Origin: CAVQZC01 sp963718315
GTDB lineage: Bacteria; Actinomycetota; Thermoleophilia; Gaiellales; JAICJC01
Direction of reading: 5' to 3'
DNA: 64,000 nucleotides
NCBI GenBank assembly: GCA_963718315.1
Contig: CAVQZC010000007.1
Span: 744,001-808,000 of the forward strand
The position numbers were made by a program, and so were the translations under genes. Below, one piece after another: positions 54,087 to 62,861 of the stretch (within the stretch, counting starts at the first letter, position 1; every line of letters begins with the position of its first letter). The notes beneath the pieces were generated by a model. The model was not told where the DNA came from and searched no databases. It worked only from the letters and a program-made list of their open reading frames with translations.

Positions 54087-55597
54087 GACTGAGCCCGGCG
54101 ACTACGGCGGACGCCGGCCAGCACCTGGCGATCGGTCTCGTCGACGGCCAGCAGCCAGAGGGCCGGCAGGTAGATCACCGCGGCCAGCGCCAGCTCGATC
54201 AGCATCTGGATCGCGGGCCTGCCCGCAACGTCCGGCAGCAGCAGCGTCACAGGCAGGGCGATCAGCCCGGCTGCAATCACGCCGATCAGACGCCACCTGA
54301 ACGGCTGCACGTGCAGCAGGTGCCAGACCTGCCCCACCCGGAGGACGTTGACCAGCACGACCGCGATGGCGCTGGCGACGGCCGCGCCGACCAGGTGGTA
54401 GCGGGGGATCAGGATCACGTCACCGACCACGCTGGTGGCAAGGAAGATCAGCGAGTTGATCAGCGAAAGGCGCGAGTAGCCGGCCATCACCAGCACCGCC
54501 GCCACCGATCCGGTCGCGAGATCGACCAGGCGTCCCAGCGTGAGGATCGCCAGCGCCTCAGCGCCGGCAGTGAACCCTGGGCCGAACAGGCCCATGATCT
54601 CGTGGCTGTGGGTGACCACGAACAGGAAGTACGGAAGGCCGATCATCAGCGACCACTTGGTGGTGGTGGCGTACATCGCCTGAACGCGGTCGTGGTTGCG
54701 GGTGGACAGAGCGGCCGCCACCACGGGCGAGAAGATCGCACTCACTGCCGCCAGGATCGCCGCGGTCAGCAGCGACACCTGCAGCGCCGCCTGGAAGATG
54801 CCGATCAGCGCTGCGGTGCCGAAGACGCCGAGCAGGATGATCTCGGTCTGGTTGTTGGTGTAGAGCAGCGCGCGATTGAGCGACAGCGGCCACGAGTAGC
54901 CGGCCATGGACAGCACGTCGGAGCGGCGCACGCGCACCTGGCCGGTCAGCACCGGTCGCCAGGCAAGGGCGGCTGCGACCAGCGTGGTCGCGATCTCCAC
55001 GGCCATGAACGCCACCGAGAATGCGATCAGCCCGCCGCCGGCGACCCCGACCACGATCGCCGTCGCCAGCCGGCCGCCGGGATTGAAGATCTGCAGGACG
55101 AACGTCGACTCGCGAACTGTCTGCCGCGCCTTCAGGCCGGCGGTGATCACGTCGGTGGAGGCCGCGAAGGGGATCGCAATCGCCATGATCCGCACGGGCT
55201 CGACCGCGTCGGGGTGCCCCAGCAGGTCGCCGACCACGACGCCCGCAAGCGCCTCGAGGATGACCGCGAAGGCGATGCCGGCGACCCACACCCGCACCAG
55301 GCCGGCGCGCACCAGCCCGCGGAGCTCCGGCATCCGGCCGTCCTGGTAGACGGCCGCGCCGTAGCGGATCACACCGAAGTCGAGCCCCAGATCGGCGGTC
55401 TCGGCCACCACCGTGTAGATCACCGTCGCCAGTGCCAGCAGGCCGAACCCCTGCTCGCCCAGCGAGCGGCCGGCGGTGGCCGCGTAGCCCAGCATGAACA
55501 GCGCAGTGGCAACCCCGCCGACGGCGCCGATCGACGTCCCCTTGGCGATCCGGCGGGCGTCGGCGACGCTGGGGTGGCTCGACTCGGGCTCGCTCAC
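54050..55597 (-). CDS. Polysaccharide flippase (Wzx / MATE-like)
   Basis: The 515-residue protein has about 14 hydrophobic helices with the polysaccharide biosynthesis protein pattern (TSIGAVGGVATALFMLGYAATAG, SLNRALLYTNNQTEIILLG, VVGDVILIPRYHLVGAAVAS). It should move lipid-linked glycan repeats across the membrane, paired with the Wzy-like and Wzz-like proteins encoded at 43.4-46.0 kb. It is the last gene of the leftward operon and overlaps the sulfatase-like gene by four bases. Confidence 0.85.
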   Translation of the reverse strand: MSEPESSHPSVADARRIAKGTSIGAVGGVATALFMLGYAATAGRSLGEQGFGLLALATVIYTVVAETADLGLDFGVIRYGAAVYQDGRMPELRGLVRAGLVRVWVAGIAFAVILEALAGVVVGDLLGHPDAVEPVRIMAIAIPFAASTDVITAGLKARQTVRESTFVLQIFNPGGRLATAIVVGVAGGGLIAFSVAFMAVEIATTLVAAALAWRPVLTGQVRVRRSDVLSMAGYSWPLSLNRALLYTNNQTEIILLGVFGTAALIGIFQAALQVSLLTAAILAAVSAIFSPVVAAALSTRNHDRVQAMYATTTKWSLMIGLPYFLFVVTHSHEIMGLFGPGFTAGAEALAILTLGRLVDLATGSVAAVLVMAGYSRLSLINSLIFLATSVVGDVILIPRYHLVGAAVASAIAVVLVNVLRVGQVWHLLHVQPFRWRLIGVIAAGLIALPVTLLLPDVAGRPAIQMLIELALAAVIYLPALWLLAVDETDRQVLAGVRRSRRAQSQGDVGSSAQRT

Positions 55598-57027
55598 AGG
55601 TAGCCGAGCGACTCGAGCGCGGCCCGCACCTCGTCATCCTCGGTGGAGCTGGGCGCGGCGCTGGGCGTCTCATCGCCGGCTGCTCCGAACGCCGCCTCCA
55701 GCTCTCCGATCAACCGGGCGCTGGCAGCCGAGTCGTAGAGCGACCGCAGCTCCCAGGGATCGCTGCTCAGGTCGTAGTGCTCGTGGGCCCCGTTCGACGC
55801 CCAGATCACCTTCGCCCCGTCGTCCCGCACCAGCGCTCGCAGCGTGCGGTCGCAGCGCGTGAAGTCGCCGTCGGGGAACCGCTCTGCAAGACGGGAGACG
55901 GGCGGCTGGGGCCGCAGGTAGTCAGAGACGATGGCGGCGCGCCGGGGGCCTCCGAACGGCCCCGGCAGGGCCTGACCCGCCGCGATCGTTCCAGCCGCCC
56001 GCAGCATCGACTCGTGGACGTCGGCCAGCCCGACCAGCTCGTCCCGCCGGGTCCCTGCGCCGGCCCCGTCGGGGTGGCGCACAAGCATCGGAATCCGGAT
56101 CAGGGTGTCGTGAAGCGAGAACTGGTGATCCATCAGCTGGTGCTCGCCGATGTTCTCGCCGTGGTCCGACGTGATCACGAGCAGCGTCTGCCGCCCGGTG
56201 GCGTCGAGCCGCTCGACGAACGTGCGCAGCACGTTGTCGAGATAGCGGATCTCGGCGTCGTACAGGCGCCGCAGCACCTCGAAGTCCTCTTCGGTCATGG
56301 GCTGGGTGCCGCCCACGTACGGCCACGCCTTCTGCGGCACCTGCTGCCAGCCGTCCGGCACGCCGACCAGCGACCGGGTGCTGCGCGGGGCGATGTAGGG
56401 CAGATGGGCGTCGAGCAGGTTAAGGAAGCCGAAGAACGGCTGACCGGACTCCAGCTCCCTGCGGTGGCGAAGGAGGGTCGACGCCAGCCGGCCGGGTGCG
56501 AAGCGGCCGGTTCGCCGCCAGCGGGCAAAGGCGTAGTTGGGGGCGGTCGCGAACGCGGTGCGCGGCCCGCCGCGCAGCGCCATCCGCAGCTTCTCCGACA
56601 CCGGCTGCCCGCCCTGCGTGATGCTCTCGCTGGCAACATCGACGCCCGACTGCATCAGCTTCCACCCGCAGGTGAAGCGCTCGAACCCGCGCTCGAACCC
56701 GAATGCCGGCCCGATCCAGGGGTTCGACGACACCCCCGCCGTCCGGTACCCCGCGTCGCTCAGGCGCTCGGCGAGCGTCGGCTCGGCCACCGAGTCGAGA
56801 CTTGCCTGCTCGCCACCCACCCGGTGCGCGCTCGGCTCCAGGCCGGTGAACAGCGTGGCATGCGACGGCGCCGTCCAGCAGCTCGGTGCGTAGGCGCGGT
56901 CGTAGACGACCGACGAGCCGGCAAGCTGCTCCAGGAACGGCGTCGTCGGGCGGTCGTGGCCGTACAGCGAGAGGCTCTGCGCGCGCACCGTGTCGAGCAC
57001 GACCAGGACGATGTCGGGACTGCTCAC
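55594..57027 (-). CDS. Sulfatase-fold (alkaline phosphatase superfamily) hydrolase or transferase
   Basis: The 477-residue protein has PDIVLVVLDTVRAQSLSLYGH with metal-binding Asp, the nucleophile region SCWTAPSHATLFTGLEP, and ITSDHGENIGEHQLMDH with the second metal site. The Cys-x-Pro-x-Arg motif of formylglycine sulfatases is absent; instead the position reads TAPSH, so a Ser or Thr nucleophile and a phosphoester or glycerophosphate-transfer activity are possible. No transmembrane segments were evident, unlike LtaS. It overlaps the adjacent glycosyltransferase gene. Confidence 0.78.
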   Translation of the reverse strand: MSSPDIVLVVLDTVRAQSLSLYGHDRPTTPFLEQLAGSSVVYDRAYAPSCWTAPSHATLFTGLEPSAHRVGGEQASLDSVAEPTLAERLSDAGYRTAGVSSNPWIGPAFGFERGFERFTCGWKLMQSGVDVASESITQGGQPVSEKLRMALRGGPRTAFATAPNYAFARWRRTGRFAPGRLASTLLRHRRELESGQPFFGFLNLLDAHLPYIAPRSTRSLVGVPDGWQQVPQKAWPYVGGTQPMTEEDFEVLRRLYDAEIRYLDNVLRTFVERLDATGRQTLLVITSDHGENIGEHQLMDHQFSLHDTLIRIPMLVRHPDGAGAGTRRDELVGLADVHESMLRAAGTIAAGQALPGPFGGPRRAAIVSDYLRPQPPVSRLAERFPDGDFTRCDRTLRALVRDDGAKVIWASNGAHEHYDLSSDPWELRSLYDSAASARLIGELEAAFGAAGDETPSAAPSSTEDDEVRAALESLGYL

Positions 57028-58145
57028 CCCGCCTCCTTGCGGGTGGCGGTGACCTCGGCGCGAGGGCCGCCCAGCAGCGCGTCGACGTGGGCCCGGATGC
57101 CGGCGGCGAACCGCTCCGGCCGGAAGTCCTCGGCCCGCGCCCGCAGGCGCGCGGCCGGCCAGTCGGCGGCCAGCACGCGCTCGACGGCGGCCGCGACCGC
57201 GTCGACGGTTTGCTCGGCGAACAGGATCCCGGTCTCGCCGTCGATCACCGTTTCGGTGGCGCCCGCCCGGTTGAACGCGACCACCGGAGCACCGGCCGCC
57301 ATCGCCTCGACCGGCGAGATCCCGAAGTCCTCCTCTCCCGGGAACACGAAGGCCGCGCAGGTCTCCATCATCTCGGTGACGGTGCTGTCTCCCTGCTCGC
57401 CGAGGAACTCGACCGTAGGCCCGGCCTCCTCGCGGAGACGGGCAGCCGCAGGGCCGTCGCCGATGACGACCAGGCGCCTGCCCAGGCGGGTGGCGGCCGC
57501 CACCGCGAGGTCGATCCGCTTGTAGCCCAGCAGCCGCGACACGACCAGCAGGAAGTCGCCCCGCGGGCGGTCATGTCGGAAGCGGTCGACGTTGACGGGC
57601 GGATACACGACCGGCGCCTCGCGGCCGTAGATCCGCTCGATGCGCTCCTCGGTCGTCCGCGAGTTGGACAGGTACTGATCCGGCTTGGAGGCAGCCTCCA
57701 CGTCGAGCCTGCGGAGGTGGCCGAGCAGCGGATCAGCCATCGTCTTCAGCGACCGCCGGTCGCCGAAGTAGTCGGCGGAGCGCCAGAGGAACCGTGGCGG
57801 GGTGTGGCAGTACACCAGCATCGGCGTCCCCTGCGGCGGCACAACGTGGTGTGCGAACCCGCTCGACGACACCAACACCAGGTCGCACTCGGGAAGCTGC
57901 ATGCGGCGGAACGCCGACGGGTACAGCGGCAGCATCGCCCGGAAGGCCGCGGTCGCGCCCGGCACGTGCTGGAGGTAGGTCGTCCGCACCTCGCGCTGAC
58001 AGTGGTGCTGGATGTACTCGTCGGAGATCACGGAGGTCGCCAGCTGGGCGTCCGGATAGACCTCGAGCATCGAGTCGACCACCCGCTCGGCACCGCCGCG
58101 CTGGATCAGGTAGTCGTGGACGATGGTGATGCGAGGCTCGTTCAC
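57024..58145 (-). CDS. Glycosyltransferase family 4
   Basis: The 373-residue protein is a GT-B transferase: ITIVHDYLIQRGGAERVVDSML at the N-terminus, YCHTPPRFLW, then VVSRLLGYKRIDLAVAAATRL, and EEDFGISPVEAMAAGAPVVAF with the EX7E motif. It probably adds a sugar to a lipid-linked acceptor in the polysaccharide pathway. Its ends overlap both neighbours by four bases. Confidence 0.88.
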   Translation of the reverse strand: MNEPRITIVHDYLIQRGGAERVVDSMLEVYPDAQLATSVISDEYIQHHCQREVRTTYLQHVPGATAAFRAMLPLYPSAFRRMQLPECDLVLVSSSGFAHHVVPPQGTPMLVYCHTPPRFLWRSADYFGDRRSLKTMADPLLGHLRRLDVEAASKPDQYLSNSRTTEERIERIYGREAPVVYPPVNVDRFRHDRPRGDFLLVVSRLLGYKRIDLAVAAATRLGRRLVVIGDGPAAARLREEAGPTVEFLGEQGDSTVTEMMETCAAFVFPGEEDFGISPVEAMAAGAPVVAFNRAGATETVIDGETGILFAEQTVDAVAAAVERVLAADWPAARLRARAEDFRPERFAAGIRAHVDALLGGPRAEVTATRKEAG

Positions 58146-58825
58146 CCGGCGTCCTCCGCCAGGGCAGACTGGACGGTGCGCACGCCGACCCCGGTCAGCA
58201 GGTGGAACGCGTTGAAGGCGACGGCCACCGCGATGCCCGGCAGCGGGTGGCCCGTCAGCGGGCCGATCGTGAAGGCGAAGGCCTCGGCGTCGACGGTCGA
58301 GCCCGGCTTCGCCATCCGGCTGGGCGCGGCCCGCAGCAAGGCCAGCGGCGAGGCGGCAACCTCGATCGGCGTCGCCGCGGAGCGGTCAGGCCAGGCCGAG
58401 CCGGCCACGATCACGCCGAAGTGGGTGGCTGGGTAGAGCGCGATCAGGGCTGTCCAGATGGCAGCGTGCGAGCCCGTTGGTGCGGCCGCGTAGGCGAGCG
58501 CACCGACGCAGCCACCGAACCGGAGCGTGTCGGCCGCCACGTCGTAGAAGCCGCCGAACCGGCTCCGCTGGTCGCGGGTGTACGCGAGCTTGCCGTCCAT
58601 GCAGTCGACGATGAAGCTGACCTGGAACAGCAGCGCCCCGGCCACCAGGTCGCCGATTGCGAATGCCACCACGGCCGCAGCCGCGATCGCGGCCGAGATC
58701 GCAGTCAGCATGTTCGGGGTGATCGCCGCGACCGGGTAGACGACGCGCACCAGCGTGCCGGCGATGGGATCGATCACCCAGACCGTCCACCACGCGTCCT
58801 TCCCTTTCAGCTTCAGTGGTACCAC
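58142..58825 (-). CDS. CDP-alcohol phosphatidyltransferase family protein
   Basis: The 227-residue membrane protein has five or six hydrophobic helices and the active-site region VDCMDGKLAYTRDQRSRFGGFYDVAAD (key residues are the three or four aspartates and GK), close to the consensus DGxxAR(x8)Gx3Dx3D but with A-Y in place of A-R. Such enzymes transfer a phospho-alcohol from CDP to another alcohol. Its direct neighbour, a glycerol-1-phosphate-type dehydrogenase, and the nucleotidyltransferase at 46.0 kb suggest that it uses a CDP-activated polyol. The GTG start overlaps that dehydrogenase by 13 bases. Confidence 0.85.
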   Translation of the reverse strand: MVPLKLKGKDAWWTVWVIDPIAGTLVRVVYPVAAITPNMLTAISAAIAAAAVVAFAIGDLVAGALLFQVSFIVDCMDGKLAYTRDQRSRFGGFYDVAADTLRFGGCVGALAYAAAPTGSHAAIWTALIALYPATHFGVIVAGSAWPDRSAATPIEVAASPLALLRAAPSRMAKPGSTVDAEAFAFTIGPLTGHPLPGIAVAVAFNAFHLLTGVGVRTVQSALAEDAG

Positions 58826-59895
58826 GCGACCTCCGCCTGCTCGACGACGAAGTCCGGATCGGCGGCCAGCGCCGCCGAGATGCGGCTGTGCCGGTCGGGC
58901 CGGACGAGATGGGCCATCCGCACCGCCCGCATCGCGTCGTCGTGGCTGATCCCGAGCTGTTCCGGCGAGGTGGGCGCTCCGATGTTGCGTAGCAGCTCCA
59001 GCATCCTCTCGCTGTCGTCGTCGAAGAACCTGGCCGCCAGAACCGCGCCCACGGCCACCTGCTCGCCGTGAGAGCCGTCACCGAGCGACAGCCAGTCGAA
59101 GGCGTGGCTGATCAGGTGCTCCGGACCGCTACACGGTCGGCTGGACCCGGCCAGCGTCATGGCCAGTCCCGAGAGGGCCAGCCCGTGAACCAGTACCTCG
59201 ACGTCCTCGTCATCAAACGGACGGTCGGGACGATACAGACCGCGGCGGCCGACCATCAGCTCCGCGGCCGACCGGGCGAGCAGCGCCGCGTAGTCGTCGT
59301 AGGTGTCGCCGTGGAACTGGCGCGCCCACTCCCAGTCGCGGAGGGCGAGCACGTTCGAGGCCAGGTCGGCGATGCCGCTGATGATGGTGCGCCGGGGAGC
59401 CTTGACGATGGCGTGCAGCGGCACCACCAGGGCGATCGGCGGGCGCGCCCCGTAGCTGCTGGCGCGGGCGTCGGCCGGGCCGCGCAGCACGGCCACCGGC
59501 GAGCAGATGCCGTCGTGGGATGCCTGGGTGGGAACGGCCACGAACGGTACGTCCTCGAGGAACGCCGCATACTTACCGACGTCGATTGTGCGGCCGCCGC
59601 CGACCGCCACGACGCAGTCAGCCCCGTGTTCGACGATCGCGGCCCGGAGGCGCTCGACCTCGTCCACGCTGCCGGTCTCGACGTCCAGGGGCAGGCAGGT
59701 GACGCGCGGCCCCAGGTCGATCAGCAGCGAGCTGCCGATCAGCGCCCGGCTGCGCTGGCCGAACACCAGCAGCGGGCGCGAGGCATCCAGATCCTCGAGG
59801 ACGTCGACCAGCGCCTGGGCGACCTCCCGGTCACGGCGGGTGAACACGATCGAGCTGGGGATCTCTGCGGCCCGGGCCGGGACACGACGCGTCAT
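58813..59895 (-). CDS. Iron-containing alcohol dehydrogenase family, glycerol-1-phosphate dehydrogenase type (AraM/EgsA)
   Basis: The 360-residue protein has the family motifs GGGRTIDVGKYAAF, VPTQASHDGICSPVAVL, SGIADLASNVLALRDWE, SSRPCSGPEHLISHAFD and GSHGEQVAVG; the aspartate of the third and histidines of the last two are the expected metal ligands. AraM-type enzymes reduce dihydroxyacetone phosphate to sn-glycerol 1-phosphate, the mirror image of GpsA product. Its reaction here is inferred. It is coupled by a four-base overlap to a glycosyltransferase and precedes the CDP-alcohol transferase. Confidence 0.82.
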   Translation of the reverse strand: MTRRVPARAAEIPSSIVFTRRDREVAQALVDVLEDLDASRPLLVFGQRSRALIGSSLLIDLGPRVTCLPLDVETGSVDEVERLRAAIVEHGADCVVAVGGGRTIDVGKYAAFLEDVPFVAVPTQASHDGICSPVAVLRGPADARASSYGARPPIALVVPLHAIVKAPRRTIISGIADLASNVLALRDWEWARQFHGDTYDDYAALLARSAAELMVGRRGLYRPDRPFDDEDVEVLVHGLALSGLAMTLAGSSRPCSGPEHLISHAFDWLSLGDGSHGEQVAVGAVLAARFFDDDSERMLELLRNIGAPTSPEQLGISHDDAMRAVRMAHLVRPDRHSRISAALAADPDFVVEQAEVAWYH

Positions 59896-61025
59896 GCGGC
59901 CACCGCCCCACGGGCCGCCAGCGACTCGATCCAGGCATCGAAGCTGCGTACGTACACGTCGATGGAAAAACGCTCCAGCGCCCGCCGATGCGACTCGCGG
60001 CGGAAGTCGGCGCGAAGAGACGGGTCGGCCAGCTCGGCAAACGCGGCCGCGGCCTGGGCCGGTGCGCCGGGCTCCACCAGCAGCCCGGTGCGGCGGTGCT
60101 CGACGATCTCGGGGATGCCGCCGGTGCCGCTGGCAACCGCCGGAACGCCCGCGGCGAGCGCCTCGATCAGCGTCGTCGGCAGCGGATCGGCGGCCACCGG
60201 CAGGTGCACCACGGCGTGCGCCTCGGCCAGATGCGGGCGCGGATCGGTATGCCCGTGGAACCGCACGGACCCGGCCAGGTCAGGCTGTGCTGCGCGTGCG
60301 CGCAGCTCGCGCTCGTAGTCCTCATCGCCGAACAGCGGCGCACCGAGCACGTCCAGCTCGACGGACTGGCCGTCACCACGGGCGATCGCCACCGCGGCAA
60401 GGACGTCGTGGACGCCCTTCCAGCGCGCGAGCTGGCTGACCGTCAGCAGCCGCAGCGGCGGGGCATCGGGATCGGGCAGCGGGGCGGCTGCGACCTCCAC
60501 CCCGTTCGGGAAATGGGCGACGCGCGGGATTCCCGCTGCAACGGCGGCGCCGGCGGCCGCCCTCGAGACCGCTGCTGTCGAGGCTGACAGGCGTCCGGAC
60601 ACCTGCATCAGCCGGCGTGCGGTGCCGCTGGTCGTCTCCCGGTCGAGCACGTCATGGAGCCGCATGCCGCAGCGCATCCCGACCAGCCGGGCGACGCCGG
60701 GCACGACCACATGCGCCTTCATGCTGTTCGAGACGACCACCTGCTCACCGCTCTTCCGGAGCGCGGTGGCAACATCTCTCATGCCGGTGGTAGTCGTCCA
60801 GGCGCCGCGCAGCGCGGCGACGCCGCCCAGCTCACGGGTGGTCGAGCCGCTGTTATCGAACGTGGTCAGCGTCTGGACGTGGGCGCCCAGCTCGGCGAAG
60901 TACTCGCCGCAGGGCCCGCTGGAGAGCACGAGAACGCCGTGCTCACCCGGCCGCTGCGCCAGGTACCGGCCGAGCACCACCTCGGCCCCGCCCACGGCCG
61001 GTGCGTGAGTCACGAACAGCGCCAT
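59892..61025 (-). CDS. Glycosyltransferase family 4
   Basis: The 377-residue GT-B protein has THAPAVGGAEVVLGRYL at the N-terminus and LTVSQLARWKGVHDVLAAVA plus DPLPTTLIEALAAGVPAVA with the conserved glutamates in the C-terminal half. It has no obvious signal peptide. The ATG is joined to the stop of the upstream sulfotransferase gene as TGATG. The sugar donor cannot be told from sequence. Confidence 0.85.
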   Translation of the reverse strand: MALFVTHAPAVGGAEVVLGRYLAQRPGEHGVLVLSSGPCGEYFAELGAHVQTLTTFDNSGSTTRELGGVAALRGAWTTTTGMRDVATALRKSGEQVVVSNSMKAHVVVPGVARLVGMRCGMRLHDVLDRETTSGTARRLMQVSGRLSASTAAVSRAAAGAAVAAGIPRVAHFPNGVEVAAAPLPDPDAPPLRLLTVSQLARWKGVHDVLAAVAIARGDGQSVELDVLGAPLFGDEDYERELRARAAQPDLAGSVRFHGHTDPRPHLAEAHAVVHLPVAADPLPTTLIEALAAGVPAVASGTGGIPEIVEHRRTGLLVEPGAPAQAAAAFAELADPSLRADFRRESHRRALERFSIDVYVRSFDAWIESLAARGAVAA

Positions 61026-62050
61026 CAGGCGGCGTCCTGCCCGGCCCGCGCGCGGGCGGCCCTGGTGCGCAGCTTCTGCTTGCTGCGGGCGACCGGCTTC
61101 GCGTAGCGGTGGGCCTGCTGGCGCGACCAGCGGCGGGCCGTCCGCCAGGTGATGAACGCCTCGCCGCGCACCCGCGCCGCCGTCCGCTCCAGCGCGGTGC
61201 CGTGGTATCCCGACAGCGCGTAGCCGTGCCGCTCGAGCTCGTCTCCCGCAACGGCCTCGAACTGGACGATCTGAGTCTTCGAGAGCTCGTCGCGCCAGTT
61301 CCGCGCCTTGCGGTCGACTGCCTGGTTGGCACGCGCGAAGATCGGGTCGTCGGAGACGACGATGCGAGTGCTGCGCTCGGTGATCATCGCCTGACTGTAC
61401 GTCAGGCCGGCGAAATCACACAGCGTCTCGACGTACCGCTCAGGGTCTGCGACAAGGTCTTCGTAGCGCAGTTCCAGGTAGCGATCGCCGAACCGCGGAG
61501 CAAGCCGACAGGCCGTTCGCAGCGAGGCCCGCCACCAGGCGGCGACCGACGGGGTCGACGGCGCGACCCAGCCCTCCCCGCGCCCGCGCAGGTCGAGGTG
61601 TGAGCAAGCCACGTCCCGGCCGTCGCGGACGAGGTGGACGACGCGCATCTGCGGGAACATCTCGTCCAGCTCGCCCAGCGCGAACAGGTAGTGCGGCGTC
61701 TTGTCGCCCCACCATCGCTTGCCCTCCCGGCGGGCGAAGGCGCGGTGGGGACAGGTGATCGCCTCGGCGAACGAGGTGGGCGGCTCTCGCTCGGCCTCCT
61801 CCCAGACCAGGGCGGCAGGGAGCTTCCAGTCGAGGAAGTGCGCGTCGATCACGACATCGCGCAAGACGCGGGTCGTGTCAGCGGGGGTCCACCGCTCCAG
61901 CCGGCCCCGGTAGCGGTGAAACAGGTACACGAGAAAGTGCGACTCCGGCGGAATCGCGATCTCGTCACTGGCCGCGAGGAAGGAGCGGAGAAGGGTGGTG
62001 CCGGAGCGGGGAGCGCCGACGATGAAGATCGGTGGATGGTCGTTCAGCAC
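61025..62050 (-). CDS. Sulfotransferase-family protein, first gene of the polysaccharide operon
   Basis: The 341-residue protein begins with the PAPS loop FIVGAPRSGTTLLRSFLAAS and has VVHLVRDGRDVACSHLDLRG for the 3'-phosphate, plus a basic C-terminal tail (RRWSRQQAHRYAKPVARSKQK) that could bind a charged glycan. It differs from the sulfotransferase at 21.9 kb. It may sulfate the polysaccharide or a glycolipid. A promoter candidate at 62126-62154 lies about 75 bases upstream of the GTG start. Confidence 0.85.
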   Translation of the reverse strand: MLNDHPPIFIVGAPRSGTTLLRSFLAASDEIAIPPESHFLVYLFHRYRGRLERWTPADTTRVLRDVVIDAHFLDWKLPAALVWEEAEREPPTSFAEAITCPHRAFARREGKRWWGDKTPHYLFALGELDEMFPQMRVVHLVRDGRDVACSHLDLRGRGEGWVAPSTPSVAAWWRASLRTACRLAPRFGDRYLELRYEDLVADPERYVETLCDFAGLTYSQAMITERSTRIVVSDDPIFARANQAVDRKARNWRDELSKTQIVQFEAVAGDELERHGYALSGYHGTALERTAARVRGEAFITWRTARRWSRQQAHRYAKPVARSKQKLRTRAARARAGQDAA

Positions 62051-62125
62051 GGGACGTGGGGGCCGAGGACTCGTCCGCGGGAGATCGGACGGCCACGGGG
62101 CCGCGTGCCTCGGGCACCCAACCCC

Positions 62126-62154
62126 ATTAAACAGTCGGAAATCGGACCTGTCGA
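62126..62154 (-). promoter_or_regulatory. Candidate promoter of the leftward polysaccharide operon
   Basis: On the minus strand TCGACA (62149-62154) and TTTAAT (62126-62131) are separated by exactly 17 bases, and they precede the sulfotransferase gene by 75 bases. The gap to rluB is only 112 bases long and is AT-richer here than its surroundings. Confidence 0.5.
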
Positions 62155-62162
62155 TATGACAA

Positions 62163-62861
62163 TCACCGATCCGCCGCGGCGCGCAGCAGCGCCAGCTCTT
62201 CGGGTCGCAGCGCCCGCCACGCGCCCGGGCTCAGGTCATCCGCGCCGATTCCCGCATAGGAGCTGCGATGCAGAGCCGTGACCGGATGGCCTACCGCCTC
62301 CAGCATGCGCCGCACCTGGCGGTTGCGGCCCTCGTGAATCGTCAGCTCGACGACCGACGGCTGCACCGCCCGGGCGCTCGCGGGGGCTGTCAGCCCGTCC
62401 TCCAGCTCGACGCCCGCCTCCAGCGCCTTCAGCGCTTCTTCGCCGACCCGGCCCTGCACCTGCGCCAGGTACGTCTTCGGCACCCCTCCGCTGGGGTGCA
62501 TGAGCTCGTTGGCAAGCCGGCCGTCGTTGGTCAGCAGCAGCGCCCCGGTGGTGTCGCGATCGAGGCGGCCGACCGGGAACACGCGGGAGCCAACGTCGAC
62601 CAGGTCGAGCACCGTCTGCCGCCCGTGTGTGTCAGCCGCCGTCGTGATCACGCCGAGCGGCTTGTGGAGCAGCAGGTAGACCTCCGGCTCGACGCCGACC
62701 GGCTGTCCATCGACCTCGACGCGGTCGCCGTCGTCGACGCGGTCGCCCAGCTCGCCGGGCCGCCCGTTGACCGTCACCCGGCCCTCGCGGATCAAGGTCT
62801 CGACTGCACGCCGCGATCCCAGCCCGGCGGAGGCGAGGAACTGATTAAGCCTCGCCGGCAC
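62163..62861 (-). CDS. rluB: 23S rRNA pseudouridine synthase (RluB/RsuA family)
   Basis: The 232-residue protein has an N-terminal S4 RNA-binding domain (RLNQFLASAGLGSRRAVETLI) and a pseudouridine synthase domain with catalytic Asp101 in GRLDRDTTGALLL, then GRNRQVRRMLEAVGHPV. It modifies the 23S rRNA peptidyl-transferase region in E. coli; the exact site here is inferred. The GTG start overlaps scpB by 17 bases, the usual scpA-scpB-rluB order. Confidence 0.94.
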   Translation of the reverse strand: MPARLNQFLASAGLGSRRAVETLIREGRVTVNGRPGELGDRVDDGDRVEVDGQPVGVEPEVYLLLHKPLGVITTAADTHGRQTVLDLVDVGSRVFPVGRLDRDTTGALLLTNDGRLANELMHPSGGVPKTYLAQVQGRVGEEALKALEAGVELEDGLTAPASARAVQPSVVELTIHEGRNRQVRRMLEAVGHPVTALHRSSYAGIGADDLSPGAWRALRPEELALLRAAADR

